Assembly: GCA_938008005.1 (NCBI GenBank)
Contig: CALLLZ010000111.1
Location: forward strand, 1 to 9,593
Direction: 5' to 3'
From: an uncultured Marinicella sp.
GTDB taxonomy: Bacteria > Pseudomonadota > Gammaproteobacteria > Xanthomonadales > Marinicellaceae
DNA length: 9,593 nucleotides
Each line of letters starts with the position of its first letter. The first letter of the stretch is position 1. The position numbers and the translations under genes are program-made. Shown one piece after another: positions 1 to 6,599 of this stretch. A model generated the notes under the pieces. The model worked only from the letters and a program-made list of their open reading frames with translations. It ran no database searches and was not told the origin of the DNA.

Positions 1-87
1 GTAGACTATTGTCTACTAATAAATGTATCCGTCAAACTATGGCAGGTTCAGTATGACCACAACTTTTCAAAAGGAGTGAAGAAGTAA
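1..87 (+). CDS. C-terminal end of a truncated gene, possibly a third member of the downstream Sel1-like family
   Basis: Frame 1 is open from the window edge for 28 codons and stops at TAA 85-87. The last residues read Y18-D-H-N-F-S-K-G-V-K-K28. Both downstream paralogues contain Y-D-F-N-F-S-x-G-D-V-K-L near their C-termini, so Y, D, N, F, S, G and then V, K match after one one-residue gap. Before that point the similarity is weak: W14 falls opposite F, and hydrophobic positions only roughly agree. Unlike the paralogues, this protein would end right after the motif and lacks the acidic tail. I infer a partial, diverged third copy whose body lies left of the window. A chance 28-codon open frame cannot be excluded. 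Confidence 0.45.
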   Translation, partial: VDYCLLINVSVKLWQVQYDHNFSKGVKK

Positions 88-315
88 GTCAATGATCAAT
101 TGATTGATATACTGATACCTCTGAAGCTAAAAACAAATCAGATACTAAATAGATGGATGAGTGAGTTCTTTTTATGCCTGATGTTGATACTTTAATAAAT
201 GAGAAGTATTACTTGTTTTCGCTTAATAAACCACTAAAAGTATTAAGTATGTCAATGTATTTGAAGGTAATTCGAACTAACCCTTAGATATACCAGTTCA
301 CTGCTAATGACTGAA

Positions 316-338
316 CATACTTAAGCTACGCTTGTATG
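316..338 (+). promoter_or_regulatory. Bulged hairpin in the leader of the first Sel1-like gene
   Basis: CATAC (316-320) pairs with GTATG (334-338), and AAGC (323-326) pairs with GCTT (330-333), leaving a TT bulge and a TAC loop. A short T-run (350-354) follows after an 11-nt gap, too far for a convincing intrinsic terminator. The corresponding spacer of the second paralogue lacks this block, so it may be an insertion or a leader structure specific to the first gene. Confidence 0.3.
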
Positions 339-360
339 ACTAATTAGATTTTTAATAGTT

Positions 361-364
361 GGAG
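361..364 (+). promoter_or_regulatory. Ribosome binding site that selects ATG 372
   Basis: GGAG at 361-364 lies 1 nt before the ATG at 366 but 7 nt before the ATG at 372. The paralogue has GGAG at 1149-1152, exactly 7 nt before its only candidate ATG (1160). The start at 372 is therefore preferred. Confidence 0.75.
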
Positions 365-371
365 AATGGTA

Positions 372-1073
372 ATGAGAACACCCTTTATATTGGTACTGGT
401 TGTATTTGCGCTTTTGCATTTCGGTGTAGAAGAGGTGTCAGCTAAAGTTAAGTTTGGTCTTCATTTTGATCAAGATGGGAAATTAATTATGCCAGATCAG
501 GAGTTCTTGGCAAGAGGGTTTAATGATGATGAGAAAGGGTTTCGTAAGTCAGCCATTAAAAACTTTAAACGATCGGCTTCATATGGCAATCATTATGCAA
601 TGTCAATAATTGGTTTGTATCATTTACAGGATGAAGCATATATTAAATCATTGGCTTGGTTCAAAATGGTGGATTTATCAGCTTTAGAAAACAGAAAGCG
701 CGTCGAAGATGTTATATACAAATTAGAAAATTATTTAACAAAAGATGACCTGAAAGAGGTTGAAGAGTTAAAAGAGAGACTGACCGAAATTTACAGCAAT
801 CATCAAACACGTTCAAACAGAGAAGAATGGCTGAAAAACCTTAAGGTAACAGGTACTCGCATCAAAGGTCACATACCAGGCTTTCTAACCTTTAATATAA
901 TGAGGCCAGGCCAGCCAATGGACTTTTATAGTACGGCAGGTGTTACTGGCTATCAGGTAAGAAATCAAATAGAAGAGTTTGTTTATGAATATGATTTCAA
1001 TTTTTCAGAAGGGGATGTCAAATTGAATGATGTTGAATTGATAGATGATGATGCCTTTGAAACTAAAAAATAA
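372..1073 (+). CDS. Exported Sel1-like repeat protein, paralogue A
   Basis: This is a 233-aa protein when started at ATG 372; an in-frame ATG at 366 is too close to the GGAG. Residues 1-24 look like a signal peptide, hydrophobic and ending V-S-A before K25, so a periplasmic or surface location is inferred. Residues about 59-104 match the Sel1/TPR-like pattern: A..NF..SA..GN..A...GLY, then an A-W-F helix. Residues about 110-150 are charged and probably helical. Then comes V-T-G-T-R-I-K-G-H-I-P-G (159-170), a 10-residue insert relative to paralogue B, and a C-terminal block (197-225) almost identical to B. Sel1 repeats usually mediate protein-protein contacts; no catalytic motif is visible. It shares strand, architecture and an 86-nt spacer with paralogue B, which suggests tandem duplication and perhaps an operon. 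The specific function is unknown. Confidence 0.85.
   Translation: MRTPFILVLVVFALLHFGVEEVSAKVKFGLHFDQDGKLIMPDQEFLARGFNDDEKGFRKSAIKNFKRSASYGNHYAMSIIGLYHLQDEAYIKSLAWFKMVDLSALENRKRVEDVIYKLENYLTKDDLKEVEELKERLTEIYSNHQTRSNREEWLKNLKVTGTRIKGHIPGFLTFNIMRPGQPMDFYSTAGVTGYQVRNQIEEFVYEYDFNFSEGDVKLNDVELIDDDAFETKK
960..1000 (+). repeat. 41-nt block identical between the two paralogues (copy A)
   Basis: Positions 960-1000 are identical base for base to 1712-1752. The block spans 13 whole codons (R197 to F209 in paralogue A) plus two bases. Synonymous differences are common elsewhere in the two genes, so this stretch is unusually conserved. Confidence 0.9.
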
Positions 1074-1148
1074 ATAGGCACATTAATTGTACAGGGCTTT
1101 ATATACCATGAGTTTACTCTGAATGATTAAACCTAACTCTTGATAATT

Positions 1149-1152
1149 GGAG
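1149..1152 (+). promoter_or_regulatory. Ribosome binding site of paralogue B
   Basis: GGAG lies 7 nt before ATG 1160. Its context (TAATTGGAGAA) is close to that before paralogue A (TAGTTGGAGAA), so the translation initiation region appears to have been duplicated with the gene. Confidence 0.75.
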
Positions 1153-1159
1153 AAAATAT

Positions 1160-1825
1160 ATGAACACACACACTTTATTGAGCTTATTGTTTTTCCTGGC
1201 CTTAGGTGCCAATGAAGTAGCTGCTAAAGTCAGGTTTGGACTCCATTTTGATGAATACGGGAATGTTGTTAAGCCAGACCAAGAATTCTTGGTGAGAGGC
1301 TTGGATGACGACGAGCAAGGGTTTCGTCAATCTGCGTTAAATAACTTTAAAAAATCAGCTTGGTTTGGAAATCATTATGCGATGTCATTAGTCGGGCTGT
1401 ATCATTTACAGGATGAGGCGTATGTAAAGTCTTTGGCTTGGTTCAAAATAATTGATTTATCTGCTGTAAGTAATAAACAATATATTGAAGATATGATATT
1501 TAAATTAGAAAACTACTTAAAAAAGGATGAGCTAGATGAAGTCAAAGAATTGAATGCAGAATTATCTGAAGTTTATAGCGATTATCAAACACTTTTGAAC
1601 AGAGAGAAGTGGCGAAAAAATATCAGGGTGACAGGGACAAGAATCCGTGGCCATATTCCCAGTGGTCTCACGTTTTTAACAGATGGTGGAGCAGTTACGG
1701 GGTTTAACGTGAGAAATCAAATAGAAGAGTTTGTTTATGAATATGATTTCAACTTTTCTGGTGGCGATGTTAAATTGAATGAGGTTGAATTGATTGATGC
1801 CACTACAAAAGATAGTGGTAAATAA
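1160..1825 (+). CDS. Exported Sel1-like repeat protein, paralogue B
   Basis: This 221-aa protein is collinear with its upstream neighbour. Its signal peptide is followed by a likely cleavage after V-A-A (residue 22). The mature N-terminus K-V-R-F-G-L-H-F matches the neighbour's K-V-K-F-G-L-H-F. The Sel1-like unit is at about 57-102 and the V-T-G-T-R-I-R-G-H-I-P motif at 157-167. The region after the motif is about 10 residues shorter than in paralogue A. The C-terminal block R-N-Q-I-E-E-F-V-Y-E-Y-D-F-N-F-S (185-200) is shared, and 13 of its codons are identical at the DNA level. The family fold suggests an adaptor or scaffold role in the envelope, but that is inference and no enzymatic residues are recognisable. 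It is convergent with hflD, with a 50-nt gap between the two stops. Confidence 0.87.
   Translation: MNTHTLLSLLFFLALGANEVAAKVRFGLHFDEYGNVVKPDQEFLVRGLDDDEQGFRQSALNNFKKSAWFGNHYAMSLVGLYHLQDEAYVKSLAWFKIIDLSAVSNKQYIEDMIFKLENYLKKDELDEVKELNAELSEVYSDYQTLLNREKWRKNIRVTGTRIRGHIPSGLTFLTDGGAVTGFNVRNQIEEFVYEYDFNFSGGDVKLNEVELIDATTKDSGK
1712..1752 (+). repeat. 41-nt block identical between the two paralogues (copy B)
   Basis: This is the second copy of the block at 960-1000, lying 752 nt downstream and in the same reading frame. It may reflect a recent duplication, local gene conversion, or selection on the C-terminal block. Confidence 0.9.
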
Positions 1826-1875
1826 CCGAAGCTAAAAACTTGATCAATAAAAGGATCACCAATTCGATTAGATGT

Positions 1876-2484
1876 TTATTGTGCCAGTAAATGTTTAGCT
1901 TCTTCGATATATACTTTTCTTTTGAACAGCAGTTGTAGTTGGTTGCCTCCGACCTGTTTCCACAAGACGGCAGATCTTACACCGGCCAATAATATCGCTC
2001 TGATCTTTTCAGTGATGGCTTGATCTTTTAGATGAAAGGGCTGGCCTGCCACGATCACGCGGGGCTGTAGTTGGCTGATGGTTTTTGAATATATTTGAGC
2101 CATTTTTGCCACCACCGCAGCATTCAAAGGGTCCTCTGTGGTTTGTAATACTTTAGAATCATTTAAGCCCTTGTCAATGGTGTCCATCATTTGTGGTCGA
2201 CTGGGAAGCTTTCCTGCTAAAGTTAACAAGGTAATTGTGTATTTGATTACATTCATGTAATAGCTGTCTTTGTTGAATGATTTGATTAAGCTGTTAAAAC
2301 CTAAAGCCAAGCCAGCCAAGTTATCATCATACACATCTTCAGTAGTATTGGCATTTAGCTTGTATAAACTTTTGAGACTGACATCCCAGCTGTTTTGATC
2401 GCGGATGGCGCCAGAATTGGCTAATTCATGAGCCATGGTGGCTGCCTGGTAAACGCCGGCAAGTGCAATGGTTTGGTCTCTCAT
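1876..2484 (-). CDS. hflD: HflD, high-frequency lysogenization protein homologue
   Basis: This is a 202-aa protein; E. coli HflD is about 213 aa. The N-terminus, with A-L-A-G-V-Y-Q-A-A (8-16) followed by a conserved helical stretch, is typical of the family (formerly YcfC). HflD is a mostly helical, peripherally membrane-associated protein. In E. coli it affects phage lambda lysogeny through CII, and its native role is poorly defined. The position directly after mnmA with a 39-nt gap is conserved across gammaproteobacteria and strongly supports the call. In E. coli purB follows; here the next genes are the convergent Sel1-like pair, so the usual synteny ends. No strong Shine-Dalgarno sequence precedes the ATG, which fits co-transcription with mnmA. 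Confidence 0.9.
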   Translation of the reverse strand: MRDQTIALAGVYQAATMAHELANSGAIRDQNSWDVSLKSLYKLNANTTEDVYDDNLAGLALGFNSLIKSFNKDSYYMNVIKYTITLLTLAGKLPSRPQMMDTIDKGLNDSKVLQTTEDPLNAAVVAKMAQIYSKTISQLQPRVIVAGQPFHLKDQAITEKIRAILLAGVRSAVLWKQVGGNQLQLLFKRKVYIEEAKHLLAQ

Positions 2485-2523
2485 ACCTGTTGTTCTCTTG
2501 GTTTGTGTTGTCTTTATGTATGT

Positions 2524-3639
2524 TTAAATTGTTTTGGCACGTAGCTCACAAGTTGAAGTCAGAAGGTTTGATGACTCAATTATCGCACCACCTAAACAAA
2601 CATCACCTTGATAAAATACCACTGATTGCCCCGGCGTGATGGCCTTTTGAGCTTGTTTGAATTTAACTTCAATACTTTCACTGTCAATGACTGTAACTTC
2701 ACAGTCTTGATCAGCTTGGCGGTATCTGATCTTAGCGCTACATCTCAAAGGATATGGTGGCGCATGGTCAGAAATCCAAGTGATTTGTTTAGCCACTAAA
2801 GTATCACCCAACATCAAGTCCATATGATTGCTCTGACCTACGATCAGTTGATTGTTCTCATGCGCTTTGGCTATCACAAACCAAGGCTCTGCCAGGCCGT
2901 TTTTAACGCCACCAATACCTAAGCCTTGACGTTGACCTATGGTGAAATACATTAAGCCGTTGTGTTCGCCGATAACTTGACCATCTGGAGTGACAATCTC
3001 GCCTGGGTTGGGTTTTAAATAAGTGGACAAAAAATCTTGAAAGCGCTTCTCGCCAATAAAACAAATACCAGTAGAATCTTTTTTATCAAATACATTTAAC
3101 CCTAAGGATTCTGCCATTTTTCTGACCTGGGGTTTTTCAATTTCACCAACAGGAAATAATGTACGGGATAATTGATATTGGTTGATCGCATACAAAAAAT
3201 AACTTTGGTCTTTATTTTGATCTAAGCCCTTGAGTAATTGAAATTCATTATTAGTTTTTGTTTTTCGTACATAGTGACCAGTGGCCATCATGTCAGCGCC
3301 CAAATCGTCTGCATGATCTAGGAAAGTCTTAAATTTGATTTCGCGGTTACATAAAATATCTGGATTTGGTGTTCTACCTTGTTTATATTCGGTAAGGAAT
3401 TCTTCAAATACATGATCCCAATATTCAGTTGCAAAATTACGTCGATGGAGTTTAATATTCAAACGATCACAGACAGCTTGGGCATCTTTAACATCTTCAT
3501 CAGCAGTACAGACTTCTTGGGTGTCATCTTCTTCCCAGTTTTTCATAAACATGCCTTCTACATGCATACCTTGTTGTTTAAGCAGTGCTGCGCTGACTGA
3601 AGAGTCTACGCCACCTGACATTCCTGTGATGACTTTCAT
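2524..3639 (-). CDS. mnmA: tRNA-specific 2-thiouridylase MnmA
   Basis: This is a 371-aa protein of the usual full family length. MnmA acts in the cytoplasm. It adenylates and then thiolates the C2 position of wobble uridine 34 in tRNA-Lys, tRNA-Glu and tRNA-Gln, with sulfur supplied by a persulfide relay. The ATP-binding PP-loop S-G-G-V-D-S-S-V is at residues 8-15. The catalytic cysteine pair is C97 (in D-I-L-C-N-R-E-I-K-F) and C193 (in S-T-G-I-C-F-I-G-E). The D-Q-S-Y-F-L-Y motif is at 144-150, and T-I-G-Q-R-Q-G-L-G in the C-terminal half belongs to the family signature. It lies between the Nudix gene (46-nt gap) and hflD. The start is supported by the N-terminal M-K-V-I-T-G-M-S-G-G, although no strong Shine-Dalgarno is visible. 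All key residues are intact. Confidence 0.97.
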   Translation of the reverse strand: MKVITGMSGGVDSSVSAALLKQQGMHVEGMFMKNWEEDDTQEVCTADEDVKDAQAVCDRLNIKLHRRNFATEYWDHVFEEFLTEYKQGRTPNPDILCNREIKFKTFLDHADDLGADMMATGHYVRKTKTNNEFQLLKGLDQNKDQSYFLYAINQYQLSRTLFPVGEIEKPQVRKMAESLGLNVFDKKDSTGICFIGEKRFQDFLSTYLKPNPGEIVTPDGQVIGEHNGLMYFTIGQRQGLGIGGVKNGLAEPWFVIAKAHENNQLIVGQSNHMDLMLGDTLVAKQITWISDHAPPYPLRCSAKIRYRQADQDCEVTVIDSESIEVKFKQAQKAITPGQSVVFYQGDVCLGGAIIESSNLLTSTCELRAKTI

Positions 3640-3685
3640 GTTTTATATTTTTGTTGCTATATTCTGTTTGTATTTTGCTGATATT

Positions 3686-4138
3686 TTAGTCGTAATAACT
3701 GAATATGTCAGTGTTTGTTCGCTTGCCGTTGATATGGTGATCGATATGATGTAAAACAAGTGGCGAACGCAGCCTATGCGCTTGAGCAGCTACCTCATCC
3801 CGACTCAACCAAATGGCGCGAATAATGCCCTCATCTAAGGTTTGATTGGGGTTGAATTTAATTGCAGTTCCCGCAAAGCAAGAACGTAAATAATGGTTTT
3901 GGCTGTTGGGACTGGTCCATTGTGAAAATTCTATTACGTGATCTATCTCAATGTGCCAACCAGTTTCTTCCAATGTTTCACGCACCGCAGCTTCAATCAA
4001 AGTTTCATTGGGCTCCAAATGTCCGGCGGGTTGATTCAATATCTTTTCGCCATAAATATCCTCTTCTACCATCAGGAACTTGCCATCTTTTTCAATAACT
4101 GTCGCGACGGTCACTCGTGGTAACCAAGTTCTACTCAT
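3686..4138 (-). CDS. nudJ: NudJ-like Nudix hydrolase (phosphatase NudJ family)
   Basis: This is a 150-aa protein; E. coli NudJ is about 153 aa. The Nudix box G-x5-E-x7-R-E-x2-E-E-x-G is complete at residues 39-60 (G39, E45, R53, E54, E57, E58, G60), giving the metal-binding glutamates needed to hydrolyse nucleoside di- or triphosphates or related diphosphates. E. coli NudJ acts on thiamine pyrimidine pyrophosphate and nucleoside triphosphates; substrate choice cannot be read from this sequence. The position immediately before mnmA is the same as in E. coli and supports NudJ over other Nudix enzymes. Its ATG overlaps the TGA of the upstream antiporter gene as ATGA (4135-4138), implying translational coupling. 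Confidence 0.88.
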   Translation of the reverse strand: MSRTWLPRVTVATVIEKDGKFLMVEEDIYGEKILNQPAGHLEPNETLIEAAVRETLEETGWHIEIDHVIEFSQWTSPNSQNHYLRSCFAGTAIKFNPNQTLDEGIIRAIWLSRDEVAAQAHRLRSPLVLHHIDHHINGKRTNTDIFSYYD

Positions 4139-5811
4139 GCAACTTTACCTTTCCAACGTAAGCCCAAATACATGCCCAGCGCAGCAATAACAATAGATGC
4201 GATAGGAGAGAAGCCGAAACTGGCAGGAATGATACCAATTACCATGGCGAAACCACCCGCATAAAATGCATACGGGATTTGGGTTCTGACGTGTTCTATA
4301 TGGTCACAGCCTGATGCCATTGAAGATAAAATTGTTGTGTCTGATATTGGCGAACAATGATCACCCCAAACGGCACCAGCCAAGATGCTGGCAATGGTGG
4401 TGTAAATGATATAAAAATAACTGGGGTCCATTACATTTTGAGCAGTCATCATATTCCACACAATAGGAATAACCAATGGAATTAAGATGCCCATAGCTCC
4501 CCAACTAGAACCTGTTGCGAAAGCAGTTAAAGCTGCAAGTAAAAATGTCAGTAAAGGTAGCCAATGAACCGATAAAGAATCTTGAATCATCGATGAAATG
4601 TATTGGCTGGTTTGTAACTGTTCACTGACAGAAGAGAGGGCCCAGGCCAATATAAGAATAATCATGGCGATTATCATTGGCTTCATGCCTTTTAATAAGG
4701 CATTAACGGTTTGTTCCAAAGTTAGAATGCCTTGTGTAATACTCAGAATAGATGCCACCAATACACCAGCCATGGTACCCCATAATAAGGCTTTATAAGA
4801 ATTTGAATTGCCAACGATGTCACGTATAGACTGATCAGCAACGCTGGCATCTAAGCCAGTAAAGTATAAGCCTCCTAACACAACCAAAATCAAAGTTGTA
4901 AAGGGTAATATGGCATTGATGGCTCGATGAGGTTTGTCTTCAACGGGAAGGATTTCTTCTGTAGGGTGTTTGTCCAGATCTAATGAAGTTACGGTTGCAT
5001 TTCTGGCACGCACTTCTGCTCGATGCATCGGCCCAAAATCTTTACCTGTACTTGCTACCATGATGGTTAAAAATAAAGCAAAAATAGGGTAGAAGCTATA
5101 AGGAATGGTCTGTAAAAACACACCATAACCACCCATATCAGTATAACCAACGCCTTTTAAAGCATCATCAATCAGCCCAACTTGAAATCCAACCCATGTG
5201 GTTACCAAAGCCAAACAGGCTATCGGAGCAGCTGTTGAATCTACCAAATACGCCAATTTCTCACGTGATATTTTCATCTTATCTGTAACTGGGCGCATGG
5301 TGTTTCCGACTACCAAAGTGTTGGCGTAATCATCAAAAAAGATACTCATACCCATACCGATGGTTGCTAATGAGGCCCGTTTAACTGTGTTGGCCCATTT
5401 TAAAATTAAATTCACAATGCCTTGCATACCGCCATTTCGAGAAGTTATACCAACCATTCCGCCAATCATGAATGAGAATAAAATAATTGAAGCATGGTCT
5501 TCATCCGCCAAAGCTTTGACCGCAAACACTTCCAATGTGGTCAGTGGAGATGTTAGTAAACTTTGGAAATCCAGCCCCCCAATTACCCACACACCAAACA
5601 CCAATCCAGTGAATAGTGCAGGAATCACCTGCTTAAAAGCCAATGCAATCGCAATCGCCAGTAAAGGTGGTACGACAGAGAGCCAAGTTCCGGCATATTT
5701 AATGGTTTCAGATTCCGCGACTTCTTGTGCTGATAGATCTGTTATAAATATCAGTGAAAACAATAGCGTATATAGTATTTTAAGTGTTAATGATTGCGTG
5801 ATTAATTGCAT
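4135..5811 (-). CDS. NhaC-family Na+/H+ antiporter
   Basis: This is a 558-aa polytopic inner-membrane protein of the Na_H_antiporter/NhaC family, which exchanges cytoplasmic Na+ for protons; some relatives exchange organic acids such as malate and lactate. Residues 1-28 form a hydrophobic segment ending L-S-A, resembling a cleavable signal peptide, before the first transporter helix (about 44-60). Conserved polar motifs in membrane segments include F-F-D-D-Y-A-N (158-164) with the following T-L-V-V-G-N, Y-L-V-D-S-T-A-A-P (188-196), A-T-G-S-S-W-G (432-438) and G-D-H-C-S-P-I-S-D-T-T (483-493). A hydrophilic loop with many charges lies at about 255-298. Substrate cannot be fixed from sequence. 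The gene is 107 nt downstream of murU and overlaps the Nudix gene by 4 nt. No clear Shine-Dalgarno precedes the ATG. Confidence 0.9.
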   Translation of the reverse strand: MQLITQSLTLKILYTLLFSLIFITDLSAQEVAESETIKYAGTWLSVVPPLLAIAIALAFKQVIPALFTGLVFGVWVIGGLDFQSLLTSPLTTLEVFAVKALADEDHASIILFSFMIGGMVGITSRNGGMQGIVNLILKWANTVKRASLATIGMGMSIFFDDYANTLVVGNTMRPVTDKMKISREKLAYLVDSTAAPIACLALVTTWVGFQVGLIDDALKGVGYTDMGGYGVFLQTIPYSFYPIFALFLTIMVASTGKDFGPMHRAEVRARNATVTSLDLDKHPTEEILPVEDKPHRAINAILPFTTLILVVLGGLYFTGLDASVADQSIRDIVGNSNSYKALLWGTMAGVLVASILSITQGILTLEQTVNALLKGMKPMIIAMIILILAWALSSVSEQLQTSQYISSMIQDSLSVHWLPLLTFLLAALTAFATGSSWGAMGILIPLVIPIVWNMMTAQNVMDPSYFYIIYTTIASILAGAVWGDHCSPISDTTILSSMASGCDHIEHVRTQIPYAFYAGGFAMVIGIIPASFGFSPIASIVIAALGMYLGLRWKGKVA

Positions 5812-5918
5812 TAGGAAAAGGTCTCTGATTTGTTATTATGTATTAAGTTGTTAGAATCTTTTTTTAAACGGTTGAGTGATTCTATCATCACTGCCTATTG
5901 GATGCATCTGTCAATGTG

Positions 5919-6599
5919 TCAGAGTTCTTTCAGTCTTTCAGGTGTGCCGACATCATGCCATTGACCCAAATGTAATTGTGCACCGGCCTGTTGATTAACA
6001 ACAGCTGATTTGATGTGTGGAACGATGCTGAACACTTCAGGAAAAATCTCACCTTCTAAGGGCTTTTCTAGAAGCTTAGGGTGGTACAAACCTATTCCGG
6101 CATAAGTGTAGTTATGGCTTTGTTCGGTTTTTAATGCCAGTTTGTCATTCACTACAGTAAAATCACCGCCGCTGTTATGTGGGGGATTCTCAATCAAAAC
6201 TAATTTGACCAACTGATCATCCGATAAACTTTTTAATTGGCTGAAGCCAAAGTCGGTAAAGACATCTGCGTTAACCACTACAAAGGGGTTGTCACCCAGT
6301 AAAGGCAAGGCTTTGAGCATTCCACCGCCTGTTTCCAATGGGTAATCGGCTTCAATAGAGAACTTAACATTCACCGCAGCAAATTCGTTTTTTTTACAAA
6401 GATCATTAACAAAAGCAATGATTTGTTCTTTTAACCAACTGACATTGATCACTAAATCGGTGATACCAGCCTTGAGTAAAGCTTCAATGTGGAATTGAAT
6501 CAGGGGTTTGCCTTGTACTTCTACCAAAGGTTTGGGGGTATGGTTAGTTAAAGGCTTGAGTCGTTCGCCTCTGCCGGCGGCAAAAATAAGTGCTTTCAC
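5919..6599 (-). CDS. murU: N-acetylmuramate alpha-1-phosphate uridylyltransferase MurU
   Basis: This is a 226-aa nucleotidyltransferase of the sugar-phosphate type, starting with GTG. The signature G-R-G-E-R-L-K-P-L-T (9-18) and T-P-K-P-L-V (21-26) forms the NTP-binding loop. E-T-G-G-G-M (89-94) and N-A-D-V-F-T-D-F (110-117) follow, with D112 the likely metal ligand. In Pseudomonas, MurU converts MurNAc-1-phosphate plus UTP to UDP-MurNAc, the last step of the cell-wall recycling shortcut that bypasses the fosfomycin target MurA. Its start overlaps the amgK stop as GTGA (6596-6599), so the two enzymes of consecutive steps are translationally coupled. From sequence alone it could be read as a generic sugar-1-phosphate nucleotidyltransferase; the amgK neighbour decides the call. 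Confidence 0.9.
   Translation of the reverse strand: MKALIFAAGRGERLKPLTNHTPKPLVEVQGKPLIQFHIEALLKAGITDLVINVSWLKEQIIAFVNDLCKKNEFAAVNVKFSIEADYPLETGGGMLKALPLLGDNPFVVVNADVFTDFGFSQLKSLSDDQLVKLVLIENPPHNSGGDFTVVNDKLALKTEQSHNYTYAGIGLYHPKLLEKPLEGEIFPEVFSIVPHIKSAVVNQQAGAQLHLGQWHDVGTPERLKEL

Larger units (their letters stand above)
88..371 (+). other. Gene-free stretch upstream of the tandem paralogues
   Basis: I see no credible coding sequence in these roughly 280 nt, and stops are frequent in all plus frames. A 10-bp perfect palindrome (ATCAATTGAT, 95-104) lies just after the partial gene. The 12-mer GAAGCTAAAAAC at 123-134 recurs after the second paralogue at 1828-1839. A bulged hairpin sits at 316-338. 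The segment from about 296 to 371 loosely resembles the spacer before the second paralogue, as expected if a gene-plus-leader unit was duplicated. No promoter stands out. Confidence 0.5.

Noticed and set aside
366..371. ATG at 366 as the start of paralogue A
   Set aside because: It is 1 nt after GGAG; ATG 372 has the same 7-nt spacing as paralogue B.
1841..1858. TGATC/GATCA inverted repeat between paralogue B and hflD as a terminator
   Set aside because: A 5-bp stem without a following T-run on either strand is too weak to call.
3379..4123. Several plus-strand frames opposite mnmA and the Nudix gene
   Set aside because: They lie within genes with intact catalytic motifs on the minus strand and look like shadow frames.
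5360..5854. 164-codon plus-strand frame opposite the antiporter N-terminal half
   Set aside because: Long antisense frames are common opposite membrane protein genes; no start signal or domain is visible.
5875..5892. AGTGAT/ATCACT hairpin between murU and the antiporter as a terminator
   Set aside because: It has only 6 bp and the minus-strand sequence that follows is A-rich, not T-rich, so it does not fit an intrinsic terminator for murU.
5909..5914. Perfect TTGACA on the minus strand as a -35 box for the antiporter gene
   Set aside because: No acceptable -10 hexamer lies 16-18 nt downstream, so a promoter cannot be supported.
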